Source: a virus | Virus record (IMG/VR): IMGVR_UViG_3300021964_000142 | Coordinates: 1-44,331 of that record | Direction: 5' to 3' (one strand) | Length of the DNA stretch: 44,331 nucleotides | Shown here: one piece after another, positions 34,276-43,075 of the stretch | Layout of the letters: the number at the start of each line of letters is the position of its first letter | How positions within the stretch are numbered: the stretch's first letter is position 1 | Position numbers and translations under genes: made by a program | Notes under the pieces: model-generated | The model's database searches: none | Told to the model about the DNA's origin: nothing | The model's input: the letters and a program-made list of their open reading frames with translations, nothing else

Positions 34276-35031
34276 ATGGCAACACCAGCAACTAGACAAC
34301 AACTAATAGATTATAGCTTAAGAAGGCTGGGTGAACCTGTAATTGAGATCAATGTCGATGAAGATCAGTTGCAAGATAAAGTCGACGATGCATTAATATA
34401 TTATAGAGACTATCACAGTGACGCCACTAAAAAGATTTATCTTAAGCATCTAATAACCGCAGCCGATGTAGCAAACGAATATATCACATTATCAAGTGAA
34501 ATTATATTTGTTTCTAAGCTATTTCCAATATCAAGCACATTTAATACTTCATTCAACTTCTTTGATATTAAATATCAGATGATGTTAAATGATATTGCTG
34601 ATCTCCAGAACTATGCTGGTGATTTAGCGTATTACGAGCAGATGCAACAATATCTGTCATTGCTTGATATGAAATTAAATGGTACTCCTCAAGTGCAATT
34701 TTCAAGAAGAGAAAATAGACTCTACATATTTGGTGATTTCAAAGACGAAGATATAAAGGCTGGTGATTATATCGTCGCAGAAGTTTATCAAATTATAAGT
34801 GAAGATAGTAATAGTAGTATCTGGAATGATCGTTGGTTGAAAGATTATACTACTGCTTTGATTAAACAGCAGTGGGGTCAAAACTTAATTAAATTTGAAG
34901 GAATGACATTACCTGGTGGCGTTCAGCTAAACGGACGTCAGCTGTATGACGATGCTACTGCAGACCTTGAGAGGCTCAGAGAAGTAATTAGATTAGAGCA
35001 CGAACTTCCACCAGACTTTTTCGTAGGATAA
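34276..35031 (+). CDS. 13: Neck protein gp13
   Basis: 251 residues (T4: 309). gp13 is a head-completion neck protein that binds the portal side with gp14. The N-terminus (RQQLIDYSLRRLGEPVIEINVDEDQLQDKVDDALIYYRDYH region, residues about 8-48) is the characteristic head-tail connector helix bundle. The centre has YQMMLNDIADLQNYAGDLAYYEQ, and the C-terminus has WLKDYTTALIKQQWGQNLIKFEGMTLPGGVQLNG, typical of marine gp13. It is the first gene after a late promoter, and gene 14 starts 3 nt after its stop. The assignment is secure by sequence and by the 13-14-15-16-17 order. Confidence 0.92.
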   Translation: MATPATRQQLIDYSLRRLGEPVIEINVDEDQLQDKVDDALIYYRDYHSDATKKIYLKHLITAADVANEYITLSSEIIFVSKLFPISSTFNTSFNFFDIKYQMMLNDIADLQNYAGDLAYYEQMQQYLSLLDMKLNGTPQVQFSRRENRLYIFGDFKDEDIKAGDYIVAEVYQIISEDSNSSIWNDRWLKDYTTALIKQQWGQNLIKFEGMTLPGGVQLNGRQLYDDATADLERLREVIRLEHELPPDFFVG

Positions 35032-35034
35032 TAA

Positions 35035-35961
35035 ATGCAAAATCCATATTTTCAACAAGGCCGAAGGTCTGAGCAAAATCTATACGAAGATATTGTTATC
35101 GAGTCTTTGAAAACTTATGGTCAAGACATTTATTATCTTCCTAGAGAAATTGTAAATCAAGACTCTATATTCAAAGACGATATTCCATCTCGTTATGGTA
35201 GTGCTTATCGTTTAGAAATGTACATAGAAAATGTTGAAGGATTTGATGGAGATGGAGATTTATTTACAAAGTTTGGTGTAGAAATACGAGATCAAGCAAC
35301 GTTTATTTGCTCACGTAGAAGATTTAAAAACCAGATTGGTAACAGATTAACCAATAAATTTGATCCAGATAGTATCATAGAATATTATAGGCCTAAAGAA
35401 GGAGATTTAATTTATCTTCCTCTATCTGGTTCTATATTTAAAATTAGTAAAGTAGAAGATGAGAGTCCATTCTATCAATTAAGAAATCTTCCTGTATTTA
35501 GAATGCAATGCGATCTATTTGAATACAATGATGAAGACTTTGATGTTCAGATCGGTGAAACTGAAAGATTACGAGAAATGGAAGATCAGTTTGCTTACAA
35601 ATATTTACTTACTGTTGACTCAGATGGTAATGTTGGATCTAGCTCACTTATATTCCAAAATGGAGAGATTGTACATCAAACATTATCTGATGGTACAATT
35701 ATACAGGGTGAGGTATCACGGCCATTTACAGACTCAGACTTAACACTTCACTTAGTTCATGTTGGTGCAAACGATGGTAAATTCCATTTACCAACAACTG
35801 GATTGCAGGTTGTAGGACAAACATCTACGGCTATAGCAAGAGTTACTGCTGTAACAGAACAACAAAACATTATGCAATCAACTCAGGCAGATGAGTTCGA
35901 TGCATTTGAAGATGGATTTATAGACTTTAGTGAAGGTAATCCATTTGGAGATCCTGAGTAA
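35035..35961 (+). CDS. 14: Neck protein gp14
   Basis: 308 residues (T4: 256). gp14 completes the neck together with gp13. The N-terminal part shows the family pattern NPYFQQGRRSEQNLYEDIVI, ESLKTYGQDIYYLPRE and FGVEIRDQATFICSRRRF. A beta-rich middle follows (EGDLIYLPLSGSIFKI, FYQLRNLPVFRMQCDLFEY). The C-terminal extension, about 50 residues longer than in T4, ends with an acidic EFDAFEDGFIDFSEGNPFGD segment seen in marine relatives. Stop and next start overlap as TAATG at 35961. Confidence 0.9.
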   Translation: MQNPYFQQGRRSEQNLYEDIVIESLKTYGQDIYYLPREIVNQDSIFKDDIPSRYGSAYRLEMYIENVEGFDGDGDLFTKFGVEIRDQATFICSRRRFKNQIGNRLTNKFDPDSIIEYYRPKEGDLIYLPLSGSIFKISKVEDESPFYQLRNLPVFRMQCDLFEYNDEDFDVQIGETERLREMEDQFAYKYLLTVDSDGNVGSSSLIFQNGEIVHQTLSDGTIIQGEVSRPFTDSDLTLHLVHVGANDGKFHLPTTGLQVVGQTSTAIARVTAVTEQQNIMQSTQADEFDAFEDGFIDFSEGNPFGDPE

Positions 35962-36761
35962 TGTTTAGTCATTTTTATCATCAAAGAGTAAGAAAAGCAG
36001 TAGCTATGTTTGGCTCATTGTTTAACAACATATATGTGTTAAGAAAAAACTCTAGTGGTGATGTTGTAAGCCAGGTTAAAGTTCCATTAGCTTATGCTAA
36101 TAGATCTAAAGTTATTGAAAGAATAAACCAAATGGATCGAGGTGAGCAATATGAAAGACAAGTTGCAGTTAAATTACCTAGATTATCGTTTGAAATTATT
36201 TCAATGACATATGATCCATCAAGACAATTATCTAAAACACAAAGTTTATCTAGGGCTGTAGCCGATAGTGTAGTAAACAGATATAAAATTTATGCTGGAG
36301 TTCCTTATAATATACAATTTCAATTAAATGCTTACGCTAAAACACAGGATGATGGATTACAAATCGTTGAGCAAATACTTCCTTATTTTAATCCTCAATA
36401 TACTTTAACTGTAAAACCATTTAGCGACTTTGCAGATTACTTAGAAGATGTTCCATTAGTATTAAATGGCGTATCATTTTTAGATGATTACGAAGGAACA
36501 GTAGAATCAAGAAGAACAATTATATACACCTTGGATTTTGAGATGAAAATCAATTTTCATGGTAATTACGGCAGTGGTGGTAAGATTATTCGTAAGACTA
36601 CAAACAAGATATATAATATTGCACCAAGCGCAAACACACCTGGTGTTGACTCAGATCAACTATTAGAGACATTAACAGTAGTACCGGATGCTCTATTAGT
36701 AAATGCTGATAGTGATTATGGATTTACGGAGACTATTACACTTGCTGTAGATAGTGCTTAA
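35961..36761 (+). CDS. 15: Tail sheath stabilizer gp15
   Basis: 266 residues (T4: 272). gp15 forms the hexameric tail terminator that locks the last sheath and tube ring and joins the neck. Visible features are MFSHFYHQRVRKAVAMFGSLF at the start, KVPLAYANRSKVIERI, KLPRLSFEIISMTYDPSRQL and VPYNIQFQLNAYAKTQDDGLQIVEQILPYFNP. An LVLNGVSFLDDYEG segment with TIIYTLDFEM strands follows. It lies between gp14 and gp16 with the expected spacing. The assignment is secure. Confidence 0.92.
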   Translation: MFSHFYHQRVRKAVAMFGSLFNNIYVLRKNSSGDVVSQVKVPLAYANRSKVIERINQMDRGEQYERQVAVKLPRLSFEIISMTYDPSRQLSKTQSLSRAVADSVVNRYKIYAGVPYNIQFQLNAYAKTQDDGLQIVEQILPYFNPQYTLTVKPFSDFADYLEDVPLVLNGVSFLDDYEGTVESRRTIIYTLDFEMKINFHGNYGSGGKIIRKTTNKIYNIAPSANTPGVDSDQLLETLTVVPDALLVNADSDYGFTETITLAVDSA

Positions 36762-36763
36762 TT

Positions 36764-37141
36764 ATGACAGATAAGAAAATTGTATCGTTGAAAGATAAAC
36801 AACGTGAAAAAAATTTAGATGATGACTATAATTATTCAAGAAAGACTTATTACGAGTTATTAGAACGAGGAAAAGAAAGTCTTGATGTGATGATAGAGGT
36901 TGCTAGGGAATCCGAACATCCTCGTGCTTTTGAAGTTTTATCAAATATGATGAAGCAAATATCTGAAATCAATGATAAACTCATGGACTTAAATAAAAAG
37001 GACAAAGAGTTATCCAAACCTCAACAAGAAGAAATCAAAAGAATGACTCAGAATAACATCTTTCTTGGCTCTACATCAGAACTACAAAAGTTTTTAAAAC
37101 AAGAGAAAGAAATAGATGTCACTCCAACCACAGAAGACTGA
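36764..37141 (+). CDS. 16: Small terminase subunit gp16
   Basis: 125 residues (T4: 164). Small terminase recognises viral DNA and regulates gp17. The sequence is mostly helical: YNYSRKTYYELLERGKESLD, then MIEVARESEHPRAFEVLSNM and MKQISEINDKLMDLNKKDKE, the central oligomerisation helices of the T4 gp16 family. NNIFLGSTSELQKFLKQ near the C-terminus is a conserved short motif of the family. It is shorter than T4 at both ends. The end overlaps the start of gene 17 by 26 nt, in another frame. Confidence 0.88.
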   Translation: MTDKKIVSLKDKQREKNLDDDYNYSRKTYYELLERGKESLDVMIEVARESEHPRAFEVLSNMMKQISEINDKLMDLNKKDKELSKPQQEEIKRMTQNNIFLGSTSELQKFLKQEKEIDVTPTTED

Positions 37142-38717
37142 AACATATCTAGGTAACATTAATGTCAAGCGTGACGGTGTTACTCAAGATTGGACACGAG
37201 ACCAAGTACTTGAATATAAGAAGTGCATGGATAACCCTGTTTACTTTACTGAAAAATATGTAAAGATTATTCAGTTAGACGAAGGCTTAGTTCCATTTGA
37301 GTTATATGATTATCAAAAGAACATGTTTAATCAGTTTAACGATAATCGATTTAATATTGTATTAGCATGTCGTCAGTCTGGTAAATCAATTTCTGCTTGT
37401 GCATACTTACTCTGGTACGCACTCTTTAATCCCGAAAAAACAATTGCAATCTTAGCTAACAAAGGAGCAACGGCTAGAGAAATGCTTGGTCGTATTACTC
37501 TTATGTTGGAGAATATACCATTCTTTTTACAGCCAGGTTGTAAGACACTAAATAAAGGTTCTATTGAGTTTAGTAATAATTCTAGAATTATAGCATCGTC
37601 TACATCAACAAGTTCTATTAGGGGTTACTCAGTTAGCTTACTATATCTCGATGAGTTTGCATTTGTTGAAAAAGCTGCAGAGTTTTATACATCTACATAT
37701 CCTGTAGTATCATCAGGTAAAGACACTAAGGTTATTATTACCTCTACTGCAAATGGTTTGGGTAATATGTTTCATAAAATATGGGAAGGCTCACAGCAAA
37801 GAATTAATGAGTTTATACCCTTTAGAGTTGATTGGTGGGATGTACCAGGAAGAGACGATAAATGGAAAGTACAGACAATTGCAAATACGTCTCAATTACA
37901 GTTTGACCAAGAGTTTGGAAATACATTCTTTGGTACAGCTCATACACTGATTAATCCAGACACACTAATAAAATTAAGAGCTCAGCCACCAGCAGAGTTA
38001 AGAGAAGATGGCCTCTTGAAACTATATGAAGAGGCAAAGGAAAAACATCAGTACATTATGTCTGTCGATGTTTCAAAGGGAAGAGGACAGGATTATAGCA
38101 CGTTTAACGTGATTGACATATCTACAGCGCCATGGCGTCAAGTAGCAGTATATCGCAACAACAATATCTCTCCTATGCTCTTTCCAGATATTATATATAA
38201 GTACGCTGTTTCTTATAACAACGCTTATGTCGTAATAGAATCAAACGATCAGGGAATGATAGTATGTAATGGACTCTATTATGATTTTGAATATGATAAT
38301 ATGCATGTTCAATCAACTGTAAAAGCTGGACAATTAGGTATAGAAATGTCTAGGAAAGTTAAGAGACTAGGATGTACAGCTATAAAAGATATATTAGAAC
38401 AAAACAGACTAACACTTGTTGACCAAGATACAATTAATGAAATGTCAACATTTGTACAATACGGCCAATCATATAGAGCAGTCGATGGAACTCACGATGA
38501 CTTAGCTATGGGATTAGTATTATTTGCATACTTTGCTTCATCTAGTTATTTTGAAGAAGTTACTGCAATTAATTTAAAACAATTATTATTTGAGCAAGAA
38601 GCTCAAGAAATAGAAGAAGATTTAGTGCCATTTGGGTTTGTAGATGATGGTTTAGATGAAGAACCTCAAGTAGATATTGAGAGAGAAGACTGGGCAATTT
38701 GGGACACAAACCTATAA
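37116..38717 (+). CDS. 17: Large terminase subunit gp17 (packaging ATPase/nuclease)
   Basis: 533 residues (T4: 610). The N-terminal ATPase has NPVYFTEKYVKI, a Q-motif-like DYQKNMF, Walker A CRQSGKS at 85-91 and Walker B LLYLDEF with D179 and E180. The C-terminal RNase H-type nuclease has MSVDVSKGRGQDYS (D318), VVIESNDQG (E375) and DGTHDDLAMG (D461). This spacing is close to T4 D401, E458 and D542. A long N-terminal extension of T4 is missing. The start lies within gene 16; an RBS-like AAGAGAAAG precedes it. It pumps DNA into the prohead at the portal and cuts it at headful. No intron or intein is seen. Confidence 0.95.
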   Translation: MSLQPQKTETYLGNINVKRDGVTQDWTRDQVLEYKKCMDNPVYFTEKYVKIIQLDEGLVPFELYDYQKNMFNQFNDNRFNIVLACRQSGKSISACAYLLWYALFNPEKTIAILANKGATAREMLGRITLMLENIPFFLQPGCKTLNKGSIEFSNNSRIIASSTSTSSIRGYSVSLLYLDEFAFVEKAAEFYTSTYPVVSSGKDTKVIITSTANGLGNMFHKIWEGSQQRINEFIPFRVDWWDVPGRDDKWKVQTIANTSQLQFDQEFGNTFFGTAHTLINPDTLIKLRAQPPAELREDGLLKLYEEAKEKHQYIMSVDVSKGRGQDYSTFNVIDISTAPWRQVAVYRNNNISPMLFPDIIYKYAVSYNNAYVVIESNDQGMIVCNGLYYDFEYDNMHVQSTVKAGQLGIEMSRKVKRLGCTAIKDILEQNRLTLVDQDTINEMSTFVQYGQSYRAVDGTHDDLAMGLVLFAYFASSSYFEEVTAINLKQLLFEQEAQEIEEDLVPFGFVDDGLDEEPQVDIEREDWAIWDTNL

Positions 38718-38720
38718 ATA
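38713..38720 (+). promoter_or_regulatory. Late promoter box 1 for genes 18-19
   Basis: A perfect TATAAATA that overlaps the last base pairs of gene 17 (stop at 38715-38717), 80 nt before the gp18 ATG. It is the first of two tandem boxes. Confidence 0.7.
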
Positions 38721-38728
38721 TTGTATAT

Positions 38729-38736
38729 TATAAATA
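38729..38736 (+). promoter_or_regulatory. Late promoter box 2 for genes 18-19
   Basis: A second perfect TATAAATA starting 16 nt after the first, 64 nt before the gp18 ATG. Tandem boxes fit the high demand for sheath and tube protein. Confidence 0.75.
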
Positions 38737-38800
38737 AAAGTATTGAGAAGAAAACCTTATTATGAAGAAACTTATTATTAACTTTTAGAGAGAGACGATT

Positions 38801-40549
38801 ATGGCACTTTTTACTCCATCAGCATCTCCTGCAATTACCGTTAAAGAAATCGACCTTACAGGTGTAGTACCTAATGTCGTAACTTCAACTGGTGCTTTTG
38901 TTGGGGATTTTAGTTGGGGTCCAATACGTAACGCAACCTTAGTGGCCAACGAAGCTGGTTTGGTTGAAGCATTTGGGTCTCCAACAACTACAAATAACGT
39001 AGATTATTTCGCTGCTGCGAATTTTCTAAGATATTCAAATAGTTTATATGTAGTAAGAGAAGCCACCGCAGCTGCATTAAATGCATCCGATTCATCAGGA
39101 GTAGCAGTCCAAGTAAGAGATAAAGATCATTTTGACACATTAAGTGTTGGTGATTCTAATCAGACTTACATTGCAAGATATGCTGGAACCTTAGGTAACT
39201 CACTTAAGATTGCATCATTATCTGCTTCTGACTCAGACGGTGTATTTAATACATGGACATATAAATCATCATTTGATGGACCACCAGGAACATCAACTTT
39301 TGCTTCAGGACTATCAGCAACTAATGACGAAATTCACGTTGCTATTGTCGATGAAGATGGTGATATTTCTGGTACTGCTGGAACAGTACTTGAAACTTTC
39401 CCATATGTTTCATTAGCATTAAATGCAAAAGCTGACGATGGAACTTCTAACTACGTAAAAGACGTAATTAATAACAGATCAGGATACATCTATCTTGCTG
39501 GTTTTGACAGTGATTTAACCACTGGAAATGCTGGCACAAATGCATCTTCTGGTGTTGACTTCAGAGTTGCACAAAGCAGAACAGCTGCTCAAATTAAGAC
39601 AGCTGCTACTAAATCTACCTCATTAGCAGGTGGAGCTGCTTCAGGCACACTTACAACTTCTGAAGTTGCTACTGGATTTGATTTGGTTGAAGATGTTGAA
39701 AATATTACTGTTGACTTTTTGATTGCTCCTGGCATGTCTGCTAGAGCTGATCAAACAACAGTTGTAAATGATCTTGTAACTATAGCTAGCTCAACACGGA
39801 AAGACTGTGTTGTTGTTGCATCTCCTGCTAGAAATGATGTCGTAAATGTGGCTGCAGCTACTGCAGTAACTAATGCTGTTACAACAGCTGATACATTTAC
39901 AAATTCATCATATCTAGTTGTAGATAACCAATACTTAAAAGTATATGACAAATATAACGATAAGTATATCTTTGTACCTGCTGCATCATCTGTTGCTGGT
40001 CTTATGGCCGCTGCAGACTTAAATGCTGCTCCATGGTTCTCACCTGCAGGTCAGAGAAGAGGTAATCTACTAGGTGTAACTGCTCTAGCATATAGTCCAA
40101 ATAAATCACAAAGAGACACCCTATACAAAGCGGGCGTCAACCCGATAGCAAATATTCCTGGACAAGGTGTATTACTATTTGGTGATAAGACTAAACTTGC
40201 AAGACCTTCTGCATTCGATAGAATCAATGTAAGAAGATTATTCCTTGCAGTTGAAAGGGCAATCAGCCAAGCTGCACGAAACGTTATGTTTGAGTTTAAC
40301 GATGAGTTTACTCGAGCAGAGTTCGTGAATATTGTTGAGCCATTCCTAAGAGAAATCAAAGGAAGGAGAGGTATCACAGACTTCAGAGTCGTATGTGATG
40401 CAACTAACAACACAGCTGCTGTTGTGGATCGTAACGAATTTGTTGCTTCAATATTCATTAAGCCAGCACGTTCAGTCAACTACATTACTCTAAATTTTGT
40501 AGCTGTCAGATCAGGTGTTGACTTTGAAGAAGTAGCAGGAACAGTTTAA
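38801..40549 (+). CDS. 18: Contractile tail sheath protein gp18
   Basis: 582 residues (T4: 659). The N-terminus (SPAITVKEIDLTGVVPNVVTS, GAFVGDFSWGP) and the C-terminus (an NVRRLFLAVERAI segment, FEFNDEFTRAEFVNIVEPFL, RSVNYITLNFVAVRSGVDF) are hallmark gp18 segments. These form the core and the handshake arms that mesh neighbouring subunits. The middle, about 100-370, holds the variable protruding domains and is less conserved. Two late promoters and an AGAGAGAG ribosome region precede it. gp19 follows after 12 nt, giving the classical major tail operon. Confidence 0.95.
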   Translation: MALFTPSASPAITVKEIDLTGVVPNVVTSTGAFVGDFSWGPIRNATLVANEAGLVEAFGSPTTTNNVDYFAAANFLRYSNSLYVVREATAAALNASDSSGVAVQVRDKDHFDTLSVGDSNQTYIARYAGTLGNSLKIASLSASDSDGVFNTWTYKSSFDGPPGTSTFASGLSATNDEIHVAIVDEDGDISGTAGTVLETFPYVSLALNAKADDGTSNYVKDVINNRSGYIYLAGFDSDLTTGNAGTNASSGVDFRVAQSRTAAQIKTAATKSTSLAGGAASGTLTTSEVATGFDLVEDVENITVDFLIAPGMSARADQTTVVNDLVTIASSTRKDCVVVASPARNDVVNVAAATAVTNAVTTADTFTNSSYLVVDNQYLKVYDKYNDKYIFVPAASSVAGLMAAADLNAAPWFSPAGQRRGNLLGVTALAYSPNKSQRDTLYKAGVNPIANIPGQGVLLFGDKTKLARPSAFDRINVRRLFLAVERAISQAARNVMFEFNDEFTRAEFVNIVEPFLREIKGRRGITDFRVVCDATNNTAAVVDRNEFVASIFIKPARSVNYITLNFVAVRSGVDFEEVAGTV

Positions 40550-40561
40550 TAGGAGAATAAC

Positions 40562-41089
40562 ATGGCTATTTTAGGCGTAGATGATTTTAAAGCTAAAATA
40601 AAAGGCGGTGGTGCTCGTCCTAATCTGTTCAAAGTAACCATCAATTACCCAGCTTTTGCTGAAGGTGATGTAGAGTTAACCTCGTTTTTAGTACGAGCTG
40701 CAACTTTACCCGAATCTTTAATGAGTACAATTCCTGTACCATTTAGAGGAAGGGAACTTAAAGTTGCGGGTGTACGTACTTTTCAACCTTGGGTAACTCA
40801 GGTATATAACGATACTGACTTCAATGTACGTAACGCTATAGAAAGATGGTCAAATGCGATCAATGCTCATAGTTCAAATGTTGGTCTTGTAAACCCAACT
40901 GACTATCAGGCTGATCTTATTGTTGAACAATTAGATCGAGACGAAACCGTTCTAAAAACTTATAACTTCCGTGGTGCATTCCCAGAGCAAATCGGTCAAA
41001 TTGATTTGGCTTATGAGAATAACGATGCAATTGAAGTATTTGATTGCACATGGCAGTATCAATACTGGGAGTCAAACACAACAACCTAA
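40562..41089 (+). CDS. 19: Tail tube protein gp19
   Basis: 175 residues (T4: 163). Tube subunits stack as hexameric rings inside the sheath. The family features are GARPNLFKVTINYPAF near the start, FLVRAATLPESLMSTIPVPFRGRELKVAGVRTF, WVTQVYNDTDFNVRNAIERWSNAIN and a C-terminal FDCTWQYQYWES strand. A strong TAGGAG ribosome site lies 6 nt before the ATG. It follows gp18 directly. The gene is separated from portal gene 20 by an 88-nt gap with a strong hairpin. Confidence 0.94.
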   Translation: MAILGVDDFKAKIKGGGARPNLFKVTINYPAFAEGDVELTSFLVRAATLPESLMSTIPVPFRGRELKVAGVRTFQPWVTQVYNDTDFNVRNAIERWSNAINAHSSNVGLVNPTDYQADLIVEQLDRDETVLKTYNFRGAFPEQIGQIDLAYENNDAIEVFDCTWQYQYWESNTTT

Positions 41090-41134
41090 ATTATTTGAAT
41101 ATTTTAGGAACTTATTTTCAGTATAAGTAATAAT

Positions 41135-41160
41135 GGGGAGCTTCAATAAAGAGGCTCCCC
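41135..41160 (+). other. Strong hairpin between genes 19 and 20
   Basis: GGGGAGCTTC (41135-41144) pairs with GAGGCTCCCC (41151-41160): 10 bp with one G-T wobble and an AATAAA loop. It is followed by AAAACTGAGG, so there is no U tract on the plus strand and none on the minus strand. It may be an RNA-processing or stability element at the end of the abundant 18-19 message, or an atypical terminator. Confidence 0.7.
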
Positions 41161-41177
41161 AAAACTGAGGAAATTAA

Positions 41178-42692
41178 ATGGCAGATGATAATGCTTTAAT
41201 AAAAATGTTTGGTTTTGAGCTCAGAAGAGCTGGAGCCAAAGTAAGCACAAATAAAGAAAAGTTGCAATCTATTGTACCTCCTCAAGACCAGGATGGTTCA
41301 GGTTATGTAACAGCTGCTGGGGCACACTACGGACAATATATCGACTTTGATAAAGAAGGCGATGCAAAAGATAATGTCCAACTCATTAAGAAATATCGCG
41401 GTGTATCTATGCACCCAGAAGTAGATGCTGCTATTGAAGATATTGTTAATGAAGCAATTACTACAGGTGATAATAAATCAATAATTGATCTTATACTTGA
41501 CAATGTTAAGGCACCTGATAGCATCAAACAAAAGATGCGAGAAGAATTTGAAAATATCGTGAATATGATTCATTTTAGTGATAACGCTCACGATATATTT
41601 AGAAACTGGTACGTAGATGGTAGAATATTCCACCACTTAGTAGTCGATGAAGCACAACCTAAGAAGGGTATTCAAGACATTCGTGTTATCGATTCAACTA
41701 AAATACGTAAAGTAAAACAAGTTAAGAAAGATAAAGATCCTAAAACGGGAGCTGAAATTGTTAAGAAAGTTTCAGAGTTTTATATCTTCCAAGAAAAACC
41801 AGGACAACAAAACAGCGGTATTAGATTATCGTTAGACTCTGTAAGTTATGTAACTTCTGGTCTAATGGATGAAAATAAGAAGAGAGTTATTTCATTCCTT
41901 CACAAAGCATTGAAACCAATCAATCAGTTAAGAATGATGGAAGATTCTCTTGTTATATACAGATTAGCAAGAGCACCAGAACGAAGAATCTTTTATGTAG
42001 ATGTTGGTAACTTACCACGAGGTAAGGCAGAACAATATATGAAAGACATCATGGCTAGGTATAGAAATAAACTAGTTTATGATGCTGGTACTGGTGAACT
42101 AAAAGACGACAGAAAACACATGTCAATGTTGGAAGACTTCTGGATGCCACGAAGAGAAGGTGGTAGAGGTACAGAAGTTTCTACACTGCCTGGTGGTGAG
42201 AACCTTGGAAACATTGAAGATATCATATACTTCCAGAAAAAATTATATAGATCTCTGAATGTTCCACTGCAAAGATTAGAGCAAGAAGCTCAATTCTCAC
42301 TTGGTAGAACAACAGAAATTACACGAGACGAAATTAAATTCCAAAAATTCATTGATCGACTACGTAAGAGATTTTCTATGTTATTCTTAGAGATTCTTAA
42401 GAAGCAGCTTTTATTAAAAGGTGTTATTACAGAAGAAGATTGGGATTCTTGGTATAACGACATTATCGTTGACTATCAAAGGGATAACCACTTTGTAGAA
42501 CTTAAGAACATGGATATTATGAGGGAAAGACTTCAAACTATGGATCAAGTTCAGCAATATGTGGGTGAATACTACTCTAAACAGTGGGTATGGAAAAATA
42601 TTCTTATGTTAGACGACGACGAAATTGAAAGAATAAAGCAGGAAATAGGTACTGCAACAGATGATGAGGACGAAGGTCCAGGAGAATTATAA
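41178..42692 (+). CDS. 20: Portal vertex protein gp20
   Basis: 504 residues (T4: 524). The dodecameric portal nucleates the prohead and is the DNA channel. Characteristic segments are YRGVSMHPEVDAAIEDIVNEAI, FRNWYVDGRIFHHLVVDE, GIQDIRVIDSTKIRKVK, EDSLVIYRLARAPERRIFYV, GNLPRGKAEQYMKDIM, EDFWMPRREGGRGTEVSTLPGG and LNVPLQRLEQEAQFSLGRTTEI. This is the cyanophage-like g20 region used as a diversity marker. A GAGGAAAT ribosome site precedes the ATG; no TATAAATA box is seen in the gap, so it is probably read through from 18-19. Stop and next start overlap as TAATG at 42692. Confidence 0.96.
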   Translation: MADDNALIKMFGFELRRAGAKVSTNKEKLQSIVPPQDQDGSGYVTAAGAHYGQYIDFDKEGDAKDNVQLIKKYRGVSMHPEVDAAIEDIVNEAITTGDNKSIIDLILDNVKAPDSIKQKMREEFENIVNMIHFSDNAHDIFRNWYVDGRIFHHLVVDEAQPKKGIQDIRVIDSTKIRKVKQVKKDKDPKTGAEIVKKVSEFYIFQEKPGQQNSGIRLSLDSVSYVTSGLMDENKKRVISFLHKALKPINQLRMMEDSLVIYRLARAPERRIFYVDVGNLPRGKAEQYMKDIMARYRNKLVYDAGTGELKDDRKHMSMLEDFWMPRREGGRGTEVSTLPGGENLGNIEDIIYFQKKLYRSLNVPLQRLEQEAQFSLGRTTEITRDEIKFQKFIDRLRKRFSMLFLEILKKQLLLKGVITEEDWDSWYNDIIVDYQRDNHFVELKNMDIMRERLQTMDQVQQYVGEYYSKQWVWKNILMLDDDEIERIKQEIGTATDDEDEGPGEL

Positions 42693-43075
42693 TGAGTAAT
42701 GAAGCATTAGCTAAAATGATAGATAATATTGCAAACAAAGACTTTAACAAAGCAAATGATGCGTTTAATGGAGCGTTAAACAGTAAACTTCAAGATGTAT
42801 TAGATCAAGCTAGAACTAAAATTGCTGGTCAAATATTTGATCCTCAAGTAGGAGTTGAACCAGACGAAGAATTAGTTGCTGGTGAAGTAAGTAATGACGA
42901 TCTTGAAGATGCAGAAGCAGAGGCAGCTGCAGATGAAGTTGAAGCTGAAGTAGATGAAGTCGAAGAATTTGATTTAGATGATGAAGAGCTAGATGATAAT
43001 GACACCGGAACAGAAGAAGATACGTCAGGAGATGATGAAGAACCTGAAGAGACTTCCGACGAAGATTCTAAATAA
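42692..43075 (+). CDS. 67: Prohead core protein gp67-like
   Basis: 127 residues (T4 gp67 about 80). The N-terminal helix region (LAKMIDNIANKDFNKANDAF, then NGALNSKLQDVLDQARTKIAGQIF) is the typical start of T4-like gp67/core proteins. The C-terminal about 65 residues are extremely acidic (Glu/Asp-rich, no aromatic except one Phe). Core proteins fill the prohead scaffold and are cut by protease gp21. The order 20-67-...-21 is as in T4. Its last 83 nt overlap the methyltransferase-like gene read in another frame, whose encoded N-terminus is basic. Confidence 0.82.
   Translation: MSNEALAKMIDNIANKDFNKANDAFNGALNSKLQDVLDQARTKIAGQIFDPQVGVEPDEELVAGEVSNDDLEDAEAEAAADEVEAEVDEVEEFDLDDEELDDNDTGTEEDTSGDDEEPEETSDEDSK

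Noticed and set aside
40051-40479. 142-codon minus-strand open frame within gp18
   Set aside because: Lies opposite the best-conserved part of the sheath gene; no promoter or ribosome site.
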